A DNA stretch of 64,000 nt from Bog-756 sp963734395 (GTDB lineage Bacteria > Actinomycetota > Acidimicrobiia > Acidimicrobiales > RAAP-2), in NCBI GenBank assembly GCA_963734395.1, contig CAVTGY010000003.1, positions 186,001 to 250,000 of the forward strand, in the 5' to 3' direction. Position 1 is the stretch's first letter; every line of letters starts with the position of its first letter. The translations under genes were made by a program, and so were the position numbers. The notes beneath the pieces are model-generated. The model did not search any database. It saw nothing but the letters and a program-made list of their open reading frames with translations, and was not told the DNA's origin. Below are positions 34,545 through 42,208 of this stretch, piece by piece.

Positions 34545-36194
34545 TCAGGCCGGCGGTCCGTTCTCCAGTTGGACACTGGCGGTATGGGTCTGGCCGGACC
34601 GGTCGGTCCACTGGAGCTGCACCGAGTCGCCGGGGTGGTCCGGCTCCAGCCCATTGGTCAGGTCGTCCGGCGAGTTGATGGTCTGTCCGTTGAGAGCGGT
34701 GATCACGTCTCCCTGCACCAGCCCAGCCTGCGCGGCCGGAGAACCGGAAACGGTCCCGGCCACGAGGGCACCGGAAGTCGAGGACCCGCTGCCGCCGCTG
34801 CTGCCGTCACCGAAACCGCCGCCGCCGAATCCGCCGTCACCCGATCCTCCGCCGCTCCCGGCGCTGTTGGCTTGCACACTGACCCCGAGGAATCCGGTTT
34901 GGCCGATGTGGACAGCGGAGGACTGCTGGCCGGCTTCGATCTTCTTGACAATGGAGAGTGCGGTTCCGATGGGGATGGCATAGGCCTGGGACCCACTGGT
35001 CTGGTAACCGGAGTCGGACGCCGCCGTGTCCATTCCCAGTACCTGGCCGGAGGTATTGACCAGTGACCCACCGGAGTCTCCGGGCTCAATCCCGGCATTG
35101 ATCTCGATCAGACCGGAGAGATTCTCTGCGTTGCCGCCATTGTCATCGCTGGCGGTGATCGACTGGTCGGTAGCGGTGACCGAGCCGCCGGCAGCGCTGG
35201 GCGTTCCCCCAGAGCCGCCTGCGTTTCCGACTCCCACCACGGCCTGCCCCACAGCAGCGTTGCCCAAGGCGAACGAGACGGTCTGGAGCCCGCTGGCGTC
35301 GGACGCCTTGATGACAGCCACGTCGCCAGTGCGGTCGTAGCCGACCACCTTGGCTGAGTACGTCTTGCCGTTGCCGACGTCGGTCACGCTGATGCTGGTG
35401 GCTCCGTCGATCACGTGATTGTTGGTGAGGATCTCACCATTCGAGGTGAGCACCATGCCGGTGCCGGCCGCCTGCTCGTTCTGGTAGCTCAGGTTGGTGT
35501 TGATGTCCACCAGGCCGGGGTCCACCTTGGCGGCGATGGTGGCGATGTCGGAGGGGGCACCGGCACCGGTCGATGAGTTTCCGCTTCCACCCGATGTCCC
35601 ACCACCGAACGGCGAGGTCTCGCCACCCGATGTCCCACCACCGAACGGCGAGGTCTCGCCACCCGATGACCCCGACCCTCCGGGGACGGCGCCTGTCGAG
35701 CCGGATGCACTGGACAGCGTGTTCGCCGACGGCCACACGACCCGGCCAAGACCGACCCCGATCAGCACCGCCATCACCACCACCAAGGTGGCCAGGGTCG
35801 CCACCAGGCCTGACCGCTTGTTCGGCGGGGCGGGCTGCGGCCCGACAGGGGCGAAGTCGGGATACGGCCAGCCGGCGTACGGCGGCGGCGTTCCCGCACC
35901 TGATCCGCTCCACCCGCCGGCGAATGGGTCGTGGGGCTGTGTCGGGGGAGTCCAGCCTGCCGCCGGGGATGCCGGCACCGGGACACCGGCCGGTGGCGTG
36001 GGCAGGCCGCCCACCATGGGCTGGGGGCCGGTGGGAGCCAGTCCGCCCTGTGGGTTGGGCTCCGGATAGTGCGCGCCCAGATTCGAGCCTGCCGGAGGAA
36101 GCGGTGTTGCGGGGGGCCCTTCACCGCCGTCGTTGGTCGCAGATCCCTCTACCGCTGGATCCTCTGGGCTATTCGTGTGCCAGTTATCGCTCAT
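34545..36194 (-). CDS. HtrA-type membrane serine protease with PDZ domain
   Basis: This 549-residue protein has a long Pro/Gly-rich cytoplasmic N-terminus, one membrane segment at about residues 128-148 (LVATLATLVVVMAVLIGVGLG region), a Ser/Gly-rich linker, and a trypsin-like domain. The catalytic triad is His260 in NNHVIDG, Asp291 in GDVAVIK, and Ser374 in GDSGGS. A C-terminal PDZ domain (PAAQAGLVQGDVITALNG) follows. HtrA proteins degrade damaged envelope proteins under stress. The linker contains a repeated peptide encoded by a 36-bp tandem repeat. The ATG is well placed and the gene stands alone between the methyltransferase and the repeat protein. Confidence 0.9.
   Translation of the reverse strand: MSDNWHTNSPEDPAVEGSATNDGGEGPPATPLPPAGSNLGAHYPEPNPQGGLAPTGPQPMVGGLPTPPAGVPVPASPAAGWTPPTQPHDPFAGGWSGSGAGTPPPYAGWPYPDFAPVGPQPAPPNKRSGLVATLATLVVVMAVLIGVGLGRVVWPSANTLSSASGSTGAVPGGSGSSGGETSPFGGGTSGGETSPFGGGTSGGSGNSSTGAGAPSDIATIAAKVDPGLVDINTNLSYQNEQAAGTGMVLTSNGEILTNNHVIDGATSISVTDVGNGKTYSAKVVGYDRTGDVAVIKASDASGLQTVSFALGNAAVGQAVVGVGNAGGSGGTPSAAGGSVTATDQSITASDDNGGNAENLSGLIEINAGIEPGDSGGSLVNTSGQVLGMDTAASDSGYQTSGSQAYAIPIGTALSIVKKIEAGQQSSAVHIGQTGFLGVSVQANSAGSGGGSGDGGFGGGGFGDGSSGGSGSSTSGALVAGTVSGSPAAQAGLVQGDVITALNGQTINSPDDLTNGLEPDHPGDSVQLQWTDRSGQTHTASVQLENGPPA
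35587..35668 (-). repeat. 36-bp tandem repeat in the HtrA linker
   Basis: Two identical 36-bp units (35587-35622 and 35623-35658) plus 10 bases of a third encode the linker peptide GGETSPFGGGTS twice. They lie between the membrane helix and the protease domain. The length is a multiple of three, so unit changes would alter linker length without breaking the frame. Confidence 0.85.
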
Positions 36195-36338
36195 GTCTAT
36201 CCGCTTCCGGCTCGGTGGTGTGCGAGGAGCAGAGTCGCCCCTCGAAGAGAAACCTCACTCTCTATTTGACCCCTGCCACCTAAGGTCTCGATCAAAGCAA
36301 CATATGAATCTCGTAAAGTCGGGCGTTCTGTGGCCAGG

Positions 36339-38813
36339 TCAGACCGGTCTGCCCCCCTCGCACCACGAATTGTCCGGCACTCCCTGGCACGGGTTGGGCA
36401 TCGACGGGAGATCGTTGGGCACCGTCGTCATGGTCGGAGGTGTCGACGGGACCGGGTAGTTGGCTCCGCTGCACGATATCCCGATAACCGACGCGAACCC
36501 GGTGTCACAGAGCACTTGGGTGAGCAAGTCACCCCCGGCGTTGGCCGCAGTGGTGGTCACACCACAGGAGGAGGGGGGCTGGGCCTGTTCGAGGTTTGTC
36601 GGGGTGAACCCGTTGGGTGCGGTATTCCCGCCGAAACAGTTCTGAGATTCACCGGAAAACAGGGTGATCTGTCCGAAGTCCCCGTTGGTCGGATTGCCAT
36701 AGCCTCCGTTGTTGGAATAGGTGTTGTTGAGCAACGCGTCCCCCTCCGGGTCGTAGACGCAGTAGCCGGGCAGGAGTGAGGAGGTCTTCCCTCCCGAACC
36801 CGCGCACACCCCGGGTGGACCCATGTCGTTGTCGGGGAAGGGAACGAACAGCGTGCCCCAACCGTCCTGGTTGGTGAAGCTGTTGTTCATGACGGTGTCG
36901 TTGTGAGCACCCGACACGGTCATTCCGGTGCCGACCGGCTCGCCGGACAGCCCGGCTCCCGGCGCCTTCGGATTGTTGTTGTCATGGACATTGTTGTCCA
37001 TGAACACCCAGCAAGAGTGGGTCTGGGTGATGGCACTGATCCCTCCAAACGGGCACGATCCGTTCTGGGGCGGGGGCGGATCGCCGCCGCTCTGGGTGTT
37101 GGTGTCGAATCCGTCGGTGTTGTTGTCGAACTGAGAATTGCTGACGACCAGGGTGCCTCCCGAGTTGGTCCCCGAGTAGCCCAGGGCATTGTTCTCCATC
37201 CACGCGTTGTGCACCCAGCCGTCGCACACCTGTTGGCAGGCGCCGATGTACATTCCGGAATCGGAGAAGTTGTTGGCGTAGATCTGGTTCCACACTCCCG
37301 GACCCTGCGCCCCGGACGAGAAGATCCCGTAGTTGCCGGTCGCGGTGTCGGCGCCCACCTTGCCGTTGAAGGTCTGGGTGGCGGTGACATAGCTGCCCTG
37401 GTACCCGACCAGGCCGATCTTCCCGGAGTTGTCCCCGCCGTCCCACCAGAGATCGTTCCCGCCGTCGCCGGGGGTGTTGTTGCTGCTGTTCTCGACGGTC
37501 GGGAAGTTGCACACGGTGAGGTTGTCGACGGTCACGCCGTTGGCCCAGATATCAATGCCGTTGCGGCCGATGGGTCCGTTGGGACCGACAACACCCAGGT
37601 TCTGTTGGGCAGGGTTGTTGCTGCACGGTGGTGAGCCGGGGAGCGTTCCGTCCACGATCACCGAGTTTCGATCCATCCCTCGCAGGTGGACGTCATTGGT
37701 GTGGACGGTGACGCCTCCGTACCAGCCGAGGGAGATGTCAGTCGCAGACGGCGGGTTCTCGATATCGTCCTGCTCGTGGTAGTCACCCGGTGCGATGAGG
37801 ATCCAGTCCCCTGGCTGGGCGGCGTTCGCCGCTGCTTGAATGGTGCTGTATTGACCGGGGATCCCATTGAATGTCCCCACCAGTAGTGCCCGTCCGCCGA
37901 TCGCTGCCCCCACGGTGGCCATGCCCACCACCGGCCCGTTGAGTGGGCTGCCGGCGATCGAGCCGCTGAACGGGGCGGCGCCGAAGCTGAAGATCCCACC
38001 GTCGGACGCCACCAGCCAATAGCCGTTGCCGGTCGGCGTGGCGGCGATACCCACCACCGGTTTGTTGAGGGTCACCCCTCCCATCGATCCATAGAAGGCC
38101 GCATTTCCGAAGGCGAAGATCCCCCCGTCCGAGGCCACCAGCCAGTAGCCGTCGCCGGTCGATGTGTCGGCGATTCCCACCACCGGCTTGTTGAGCGTCG
38201 TGCCGGCCATCGAGCCATGGAGCGTGGCATCGCCGAAGGCATAAACGCTCCCGTCGGAACCCACCAGCCAATAGCCGTTGCCGGTCGGCGTTGCGGCCAT
38301 ACCGACCACGGGGGCGGCGAGGGTCTTACCACCCATCGAACCCCGGAAGCTTGCATCGCCGAAGGAGAAGACCCCCCCGTCCGAGGCCACCAACCAGTAG
38401 CCCTGCCCGTCAGGGGTGGCGGCCATGCCGACGACGGGGGCAGCCAGCGGCGTGCCGCCCATTGACCCGAAGAACGTGGCGTCACCCAGGCTGAAAACCC
38501 CTCCATCCGAGGCGGCCATCCAGTAGCCGGTACTGGACGGGGTGGCCGCCATGCCGACCACCGGCTTGTTCAAGTGGGTGGAACCCATCGAGCCCTCGAA
38601 CGGAGCTGCTCCCTCGGCGAAGACGCCGCCGTCGGATGCCGCCATCCAGTAGCCGCTCGGCGTGCTGGCGTGGGCCTCAGTTGCGGACTGAGACGGTGAT
38701 GTCGCTGCGCTCGCGCTCACCGAGGGGAGTGCGGTGACCGCGGCCAACAGGCCAGAGACCAGCACCATGGCCGCAATGGTTGTCACCGTACGGTTTGCAG
38801 ACCGTGTTCTCAC
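36339..38813 (-). CDS. Secreted GYW-repeat and beta-helix protein
   Basis: This 824-residue secreted protein has a signal peptide (hydrophobic TIAAMVLVSGLLAAVTAL and A-S-A). It then has six copies of an approximately 42-residue repeat around G-Y-W-x4-D-G-G-x-F-x-F-G and G-S-M-G-G. A long second part follows, rich in Asn, Ser and Gly. Its strands (TIQAAANAAQPGDWILIAPG, DLTVCNFPTVENSS-like segments) fit a right-handed parallel beta-helix as in pectate lyases. The GTG start follows AAGGGGGTCGGCAA. No catalytic Asp or Arg set can be assigned. It could bind or degrade polysaccharide. Confidence 0.8.
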   Translation of the reverse strand: MRTRSANRTVTTIAAMVLVSGLLAAVTALPSVSASAATSPSQSATEAHASTPSGYWMAASDGGVFAEGAAPFEGSMGSTHLNKPVVGMAATPSSTGYWMAASDGGVFSLGDATFFGSMGGTPLAAPVVGMAATPDGQGYWLVASDGGVFSFGDASFRGSMGGKTLAAPVVGMAATPTGNGYWLVGSDGSVYAFGDATLHGSMAGTTLNKPVVGIADTSTGDGYWLVASDGGIFAFGNAAFYGSMGGVTLNKPVVGIAATPTGNGYWLVASDGGIFSFGAAPFSGSIAGSPLNGPVVGMATVGAAIGGRALLVGTFNGIPGQYSTIQAAANAAQPGDWILIAPGDYHEQDDIENPPSATDISLGWYGGVTVHTNDVHLRGMDRNSVIVDGTLPGSPPCSNNPAQQNLGVVGPNGPIGRNGIDIWANGVTVDNLTVCNFPTVENSSNNTPGDGGNDLWWDGGDNSGKIGLVGYQGSYVTATQTFNGKVGADTATGNYGIFSSGAQGPGVWNQIYANNFSDSGMYIGACQQVCDGWVHNAWMENNALGYSGTNSGGTLVVSNSQFDNNTDGFDTNTQSGGDPPPPQNGSCPFGGISAITQTHSCWVFMDNNVHDNNNPKAPGAGLSGEPVGTGMTVSGAHNDTVMNNSFTNQDGWGTLFVPFPDNDMGPPGVCAGSGGKTSSLLPGYCVYDPEGDALLNNTYSNNGGYGNPTNGDFGQITLFSGESQNCFGGNTAPNGFTPTNLEQAQPPSSCGVTTTAANAGGDLLTQVLCDTGFASVIGISCSGANYPVPSTPPTMTTVPNDLPSMPNPCQGVPDNSWCEGGRPV
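37910..38654 (-). repeat. Six GYW repeats, about 42 codons each
   Basis: Six tandem units in the N-terminal half of the secreted protein each begin GYW and contain DGG.F and a GSMGG-like turn followed by PVVGM. Identity between units is high at the protein level and partly at the DNA level. Six similar strand sets suggest the blades of a beta-propeller. The same unit occurs at 54665-55412. Confidence 0.85.
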
Positions 38814-38862
38814 TTGCCGACCCCCTTGCGATCCGAAAAAGCCTGGATGCGTTTACCTGTCT

Positions 38863-38891
38863 CTCCTAACACCCACCACCGCGACAGTCAA
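38863..38891 (-). promoter_or_regulatory. Possible promoter of the GYW-repeat/beta-helix gene
   Basis: On the minus strand TTGACT (38891-38886) and TAGGAG (38868-38863) are 17 bases apart, about 50 bases before the GTG start. An overlapping ACAGT-CA-ACTGT inverted repeat could be an operator. Both were matched by eye. Confidence 0.35.
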
Positions 38892-38940
38892 CTGTGTCAA
38901 GTGGCTTCGCCTTCCTCCTCCGACCAGGGATGACGCGTGC

Positions 38941-38984
38941 GTCGGCGGGAGCGGGACCAGCCGTCGGCGGGAGCGGGACCAGCC
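38941..38984. repeat. 22-bp exact tandem duplication
   Basis: Two exact copies of the 22-bp unit stand head to tail, 38941-38962 and 38963-38984. They lie between the upstream region of the GYW-repeat gene and the end of the SDR gene. The unit is GC-rich and not in a gene. It may be a replication-slippage duplication. Confidence 0.8.
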
Positions 38985-38993
38985 GGAGCAGAT

Positions 38994-39797
38994 TCAGCGG
39001 GAATAGTGCCGCATCGCCTTTTGATAGGAGATCGGGGCGATGCTGCGTCCGATGGGGGCCAACATCGGCAACACGGCGGCATTGATCTCCATGCGTGGTC
39101 CACCCATTCGGTTCAGCACCAAGTTCGAAACCTGAGCCTCACTTCGCCGGACCAACTTGGGGGGAAGTGACCCCCCGTCCTCGACCCCGGACATGCCCAT
39201 CGCCGTCGGGACCCAGGCGGGGTAGAGAACATGGAGGTGGACGCCCCGGTCGGCGACCTCGTGGGCCACCGCCTCGGTGAAGGCGGCGACGGCGGCCTTG
39301 GACGCTGCGTACGCCCCGTGCCCCGGCTCGGGAGCCCGTGCCGAATCCGAGGAGACGTTGACCACGATTCCGGATCGCCGCTCGACCATTCCCGGCAATA
39401 CGGCGAGGGTCCCTGCGACGACGCCGAAGAAATCCACCTCGATCATTTCGCGGAATGCAGGGGTCAGGCCGTCCGTCGCAGGCGTAATGCTCTCGATCGC
39501 TGCATTGTTGATGAGGGTGTCGATGCGCCCAAACCGCTCCTCGACCTCTTGGAGAATTCTCTGATAGGACGCGCCGTCCCCCACGTCACAGACACGGGTC
39601 GAGCTCTCCGGCGATTTGGCTCGGAGCTGCTCTTCGACTTCGGTGAGCAACCCCTGCCGGCGGGCCAGGCCGGTAACCGTGGCACCGCGGGCGGCGAGGT
39701 CCAATGCCAACCGCCGCCCGATACCCGAGGATGCACCGGTGACTACGGCGATCTTGCCCTCGTAACCGGTGGGGGAACCTCGGTGGTCATTTCGCAT
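38994..39797 (-). CDS. Short-chain dehydrogenase/reductase (SDR)
   Basis: This 267-residue classical SDR oxidises or reduces a ketone or alcohol with NAD(P). The cofactor loop VVTGASSGIGRRLALDLA, the NNAAIES loop, the catalytic Ser of VNVSSDSAR and the YAASKAA active-site Tyr/Lys are all present. ATG at 39797 opens just before the cofactor fold. ATG at 39884 is an alternative that shares CATG with the divergent hydrolase start and would add 29 residues. The C-terminal part, with RMGGPRMEINAAVLPML, resembles the fatty-acyl or keto-steroid SDRs of actinobacteria. The substrate is unknown. Confidence 0.88.
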   Translation of the reverse strand: MRNDHRGSPTGYEGKIAVVTGASSGIGRRLALDLAARGATVTGLARRQGLLTEVEEQLRAKSPESSTRVCDVGDGASYQRILQEVEERFGRIDTLINNAAIESITPATDGLTPAFREMIEVDFFGVVAGTLAVLPGMVERRSGIVVNVSSDSARAPEPGHGAYAASKAAVAAFTEAVAHEVADRGVHLHVLYPAWVPTAMGMSGVEDGGSLPPKLVRRSEAQVSNLVLNRMGGPRMEINAAVLPMLAPIGRSIAPISYQKAMRHYSR

Positions 39798-39882
39798 GTG
39801 GAAAGGATAGGTTCCGGTCGGAGCGGTCGCATCCCCGGAGTCGTCTCCGCCCGGAAGTCCGACGACGGGCTCGTGTGTCAAC

Positions 39883-40758
39883 ATGAACGGTGTGGACCTA
39901 CGAACCGTCGATCTCGGTGACGTCGAACTCTCGATTGCCGAGGCTGGAGTCGGGCAGCGGCCCCTTCTGCTGCTTCACGGGTTTACCGGAGCGAAAGAGG
40001 ACTTCACCGATTGGCTGGATCGGTTGGCGGCATCCGGTTGGCATGCTGTGGCACCCGATCATCGTGGGCACGGTGCAAGCTCCAAACCCACCTCTGAGGA
40101 CGCCTACTCCTTCGAGATATTCGCAAACGACGCGGAGCGCCTGATCGACGCCCTCGAATGGCGACGGTTGGTCCTGGTCGGGCATTCGATGGGTGGCATG
40201 GTCGCTCAATTCGTCGCGCTCGACATTCCTGAGCGACTGGACGGCCTGGTCCTCATGGACACAGGCCACGGTCCGGTTGAGGGCTTTGACCCCGAGTTGG
40301 TCGAGGCGGCCAATGCCATCGTTCGCTCCCAAGGCGTCGACGCCCTGGCTGACCTCATGGCTGAGATGGACAGTCCCCTCGATTCGGCTGCACACAAGCA
40401 GCTACTCGAAACCCGGCCCGGCTTTGTCGAGTTCGAGGATCGCAAGTTCCGAGCAACAGCACCCTCGCTGTACGCAGCCATGGCGCCTGCGCTCATCAAC
40501 GCGGCAGATCGACTGGACCAGCTGAGGAACTTGCCCCCGTCACTTCCGGTCCTGGTGACGGTGGGAGATCAGGACCGGGCGTTCATCGGCCCGTCGGAGC
40601 GGATGGCCAAGGCGATCCCCGACGCCTCGTTGGTGGTGATCCCCGACGCCGGGCACAGCCCGCATTTCGAAAATCCGGACCCATGGTGGGATGCCCTTTC
40701 GACGTTCCTTGCACGGGTCGGCTCGACAGCGGACGCCTCGCGTCGGCCGGCGACCTGA
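39883..40758 (+). CDS. Alpha/beta hydrolase
   Basis: This 291-residue alpha/beta-fold hydrolase has the family start LLLLHGFTGAKEDF, a nucleophile Ser in GHSMGG, an Asp in VGDQDRAF and a His in AGHSPHFE, the usual triad order. PDHRGHGASSKP is also typical. It resembles esterase, C-C hydrolase or haloperoxidase-type members. The ATG at 39883 overlaps the alternative SDR start. The luciferase-like monooxygenase follows 24 bases later on the same strand, suggesting one transcript. The substrate could be a lactone or ester formed by the monooxygenase; this is inference. Confidence 0.9.
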   Translation: MNGVDLRTVDLGDVELSIAEAGVGQRPLLLLHGFTGAKEDFTDWLDRLAASGWHAVAPDHRGHGASSKPTSEDAYSFEIFANDAERLIDALEWRRLVLVGHSMGGMVAQFVALDIPERLDGLVLMDTGHGPVEGFDPELVEAANAIVRSQGVDALADLMAEMDSPLDSAAHKQLLETRPGFVEFEDRKFRATAPSLYAAMAPALINAADRLDQLRNLPPSLPVLVTVGDQDRAFIGPSERMAKAIPDASLVVIPDAGHSPHFENPDPWWDALSTFLARVGSTADASRRPAT

Positions 40759-40782
40759 TGACCCGATGAAAGGAGCGAGCAC

Positions 40783-41889
40783 GTGAAATTCGCGCTCTTC
40801 TACGAGATCCCGGTACCCAAGCCCTGGGAGCCCGACAGCGAGCTGGTCGCCTATCAGAACACCCTCGAGCAGGCAGTGGCCGGCGAGCGCTTTGGATGGG
40901 ACGCATTCTGGACGGTCGAACACCACTTCTTGAAGGAGTACTCGCACTGTTCGAACCCCGAGGTGCTCTACGGGGCGATTGCCGCTCTCACCGAGCGCAT
41001 GCGACTCGGTTACGGCGTGCGCCTGATGCCCCAGCCCTACAACCATCCGGTGCGGACGGCGGAATCAGTGGCGGTTCTCGACCTGATCTCCAACGGTCGG
41101 GTTGACTTCGGCACCGGGCGTTCGGCCACGCGGGCCGAGCTCGAGGGATTCGGTATCGATCCCAGCCAAACCCGCCAGATGTGGCAGGAAGCCATCGAAC
41201 ACGTGGTCGGCTGCTGGACCAACGACGAGTACCAATTCTCAGGCCGCTTTTGGAAGATGCCCAGACGAAGGGTGCAGCCCAAACCGCTGCAGCAGCCCCA
41301 TCCGCCGATTTGGGGGGCAACCACCAGCGAAGAGGGCCACCGTCAGGTCGGCGAGCTGGGCCTGGGACTGTGCTCGTTCGCCGTCGGGATCTCGCCCGAG
41401 GAGGTCAAGCGCAAGGTCGACATCTACCGCGAGGCGGTCGCCGGCTGCACCGGGCCCTTGGGCGCTTATGTTCACAACGAGACGGCCACGTTCACCATGG
41501 CTCTGTGCAATCGCGATCGGGCAACCGCCCTCGACCTGGCCCGTGAGTCCTTTGAGTGGTATCCAAAAGTGGGTGCCCGCCAGATCGCCTCGGTGTCGGA
41601 ATGGATGGCCGAGCGGAGCGAGGACCTGGGGTCCTACTCGTACGCGGCAGACATGCAGCAGCACGGTGATGACGGTTCCCTCGATCTGCTGAGCCTCGAG
41701 TACCTGATCGACGCCAACGCCTGCGTGCTGGGCACTCCCGATGAGTGCATCGAGATGTGCCGCCGCTACCAACAAGCCGACATCGATCTGCTGCTGTGTC
41801 TGGTGAACCCCTACAAGATCTCCCATGAAACGGTGATGGAGACCATCGAGCTCATGGGAACCCAGGTCATTCCCAAATTCGCCGACTGA
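40783..41889 (+). CDS. Luciferase-like monooxygenase (LuxA-type)
   Basis: This 368-residue flavin-dependent monooxygenase has MKFALFYEIPVPKPW at strand one and FWTVEHHFLKEYSHCSNPEV as the LuxA-type 'EHHF' motif. YNHPVRTAESVAVLDLISNGR and DFGTGRSATRAELEGFGI are further signatures. It is larger than the F420 types in the window and more like alkanal or aromatic monooxygenases. The GTG at 40783 follows AAAGGAGCGAGCAC. It is coupled to the alpha/beta hydrolase, which could hydrolyse its ester or lactone product. Confidence 0.9.
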   Translation: MKFALFYEIPVPKPWEPDSELVAYQNTLEQAVAGERFGWDAFWTVEHHFLKEYSHCSNPEVLYGAIAALTERMRLGYGVRLMPQPYNHPVRTAESVAVLDLISNGRVDFGTGRSATRAELEGFGIDPSQTRQMWQEAIEHVVGCWTNDEYQFSGRFWKMPRRRVQPKPLQQPHPPIWGATTSEEGHRQVGELGLGLCSFAVGISPEEVKRKVDIYREAVAGCTGPLGAYVHNETATFTMALCNRDRATALDLARESFEWYPKVGARQIASVSEWMAERSEDLGSYSYAADMQQHGDDGSLDLLSLEYLIDANACVLGTPDECIEMCRRYQQADIDLLLCLVNPYKISHETVMETIELMGTQVIPKFAD

Positions 41890-42011
41890 ACCGGCCCCGG
41901 CCGGCCTGTCCGGGTCGCCCCGGTCCCGGCGGTCGAGTCTGAGGGACGGTGATCGAGTCGAGGGGGACCTGTCGGAGTCGACCTTGGCAAAGTACTTTTC
42001 AAAAATTGGGC

Positions 42012-42037
42012 AAGTTATCGTCTCGAGCCGATAACTT
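42012..42037. promoter_or_regulatory. Inverted repeat, operator candidate
   Basis: AAGTTATCG at 42012-42020 is exactly complementary to CGATAACTT at 42029-42037, with an 8-base spacer containing the CTCGAG palindrome. A third CGATAA half-site occurs at 42062-42067. The arrangement fits a dimeric regulator site upstream of the secreted hydrolase. An RNA hairpin is the alternative reading. Confidence 0.5.
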
Positions 42038-42110
42038 ATCCCCTCGACCATCGCCTACAGACGATAATTTGGCCAAATCGACGAAAACTAGTTCCCAGGT
42101 CCGAGTCCAT

Positions 42111-42126
42111 CTCAGGTACGCCTGAG
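42111..42126. promoter_or_regulatory. Small inverted repeat CTCAGG-N4-CCTGAG
   Basis: Six-base arms are exactly complementary across a 4-base loop, about 80 bases before the hydrolase start. This could be a hairpin in the leader or a second regulator site. Evidence is the symmetry alone. Confidence 0.35.
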
Positions 42127-42208
42127 ACGAGGTCAGGTGGAATGATGGGCCATTCGCCGGGCCGTGGGAACCCACCTACTCCAACCGGTGCCTTAGGGGG
42201 CAATGGTC

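Larger units (their letters stand above)
41890..42208. other. AT-richer intergenic region with two inverted repeats
   Basis: This 319-base region has no open frame that looks coding. Between about 41985 and 42100 its base composition is clearly AT-richer than all neighbours. It holds a 9-bp-arm inverted repeat, an additional CGATAA-type half-site, and a smaller CTCAGG/CCTGAG inverted repeat near 42111-42126. It probably carries the promoter and control sites of the secreted hydrolase. Confidence 0.5.

Noticed and set aside
37910..38654. CRISPR-like array
   Set aside because: The regular spacing is a protein-coding repeat of about 126 bases in frame; there are no unique spacers or Cas genes.
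41890..42208. Riboswitch or structured RNA upstream of the CocE hydrolase
   Set aside because: Only short inverted repeats are visible; no known riboswitch core was recognised.
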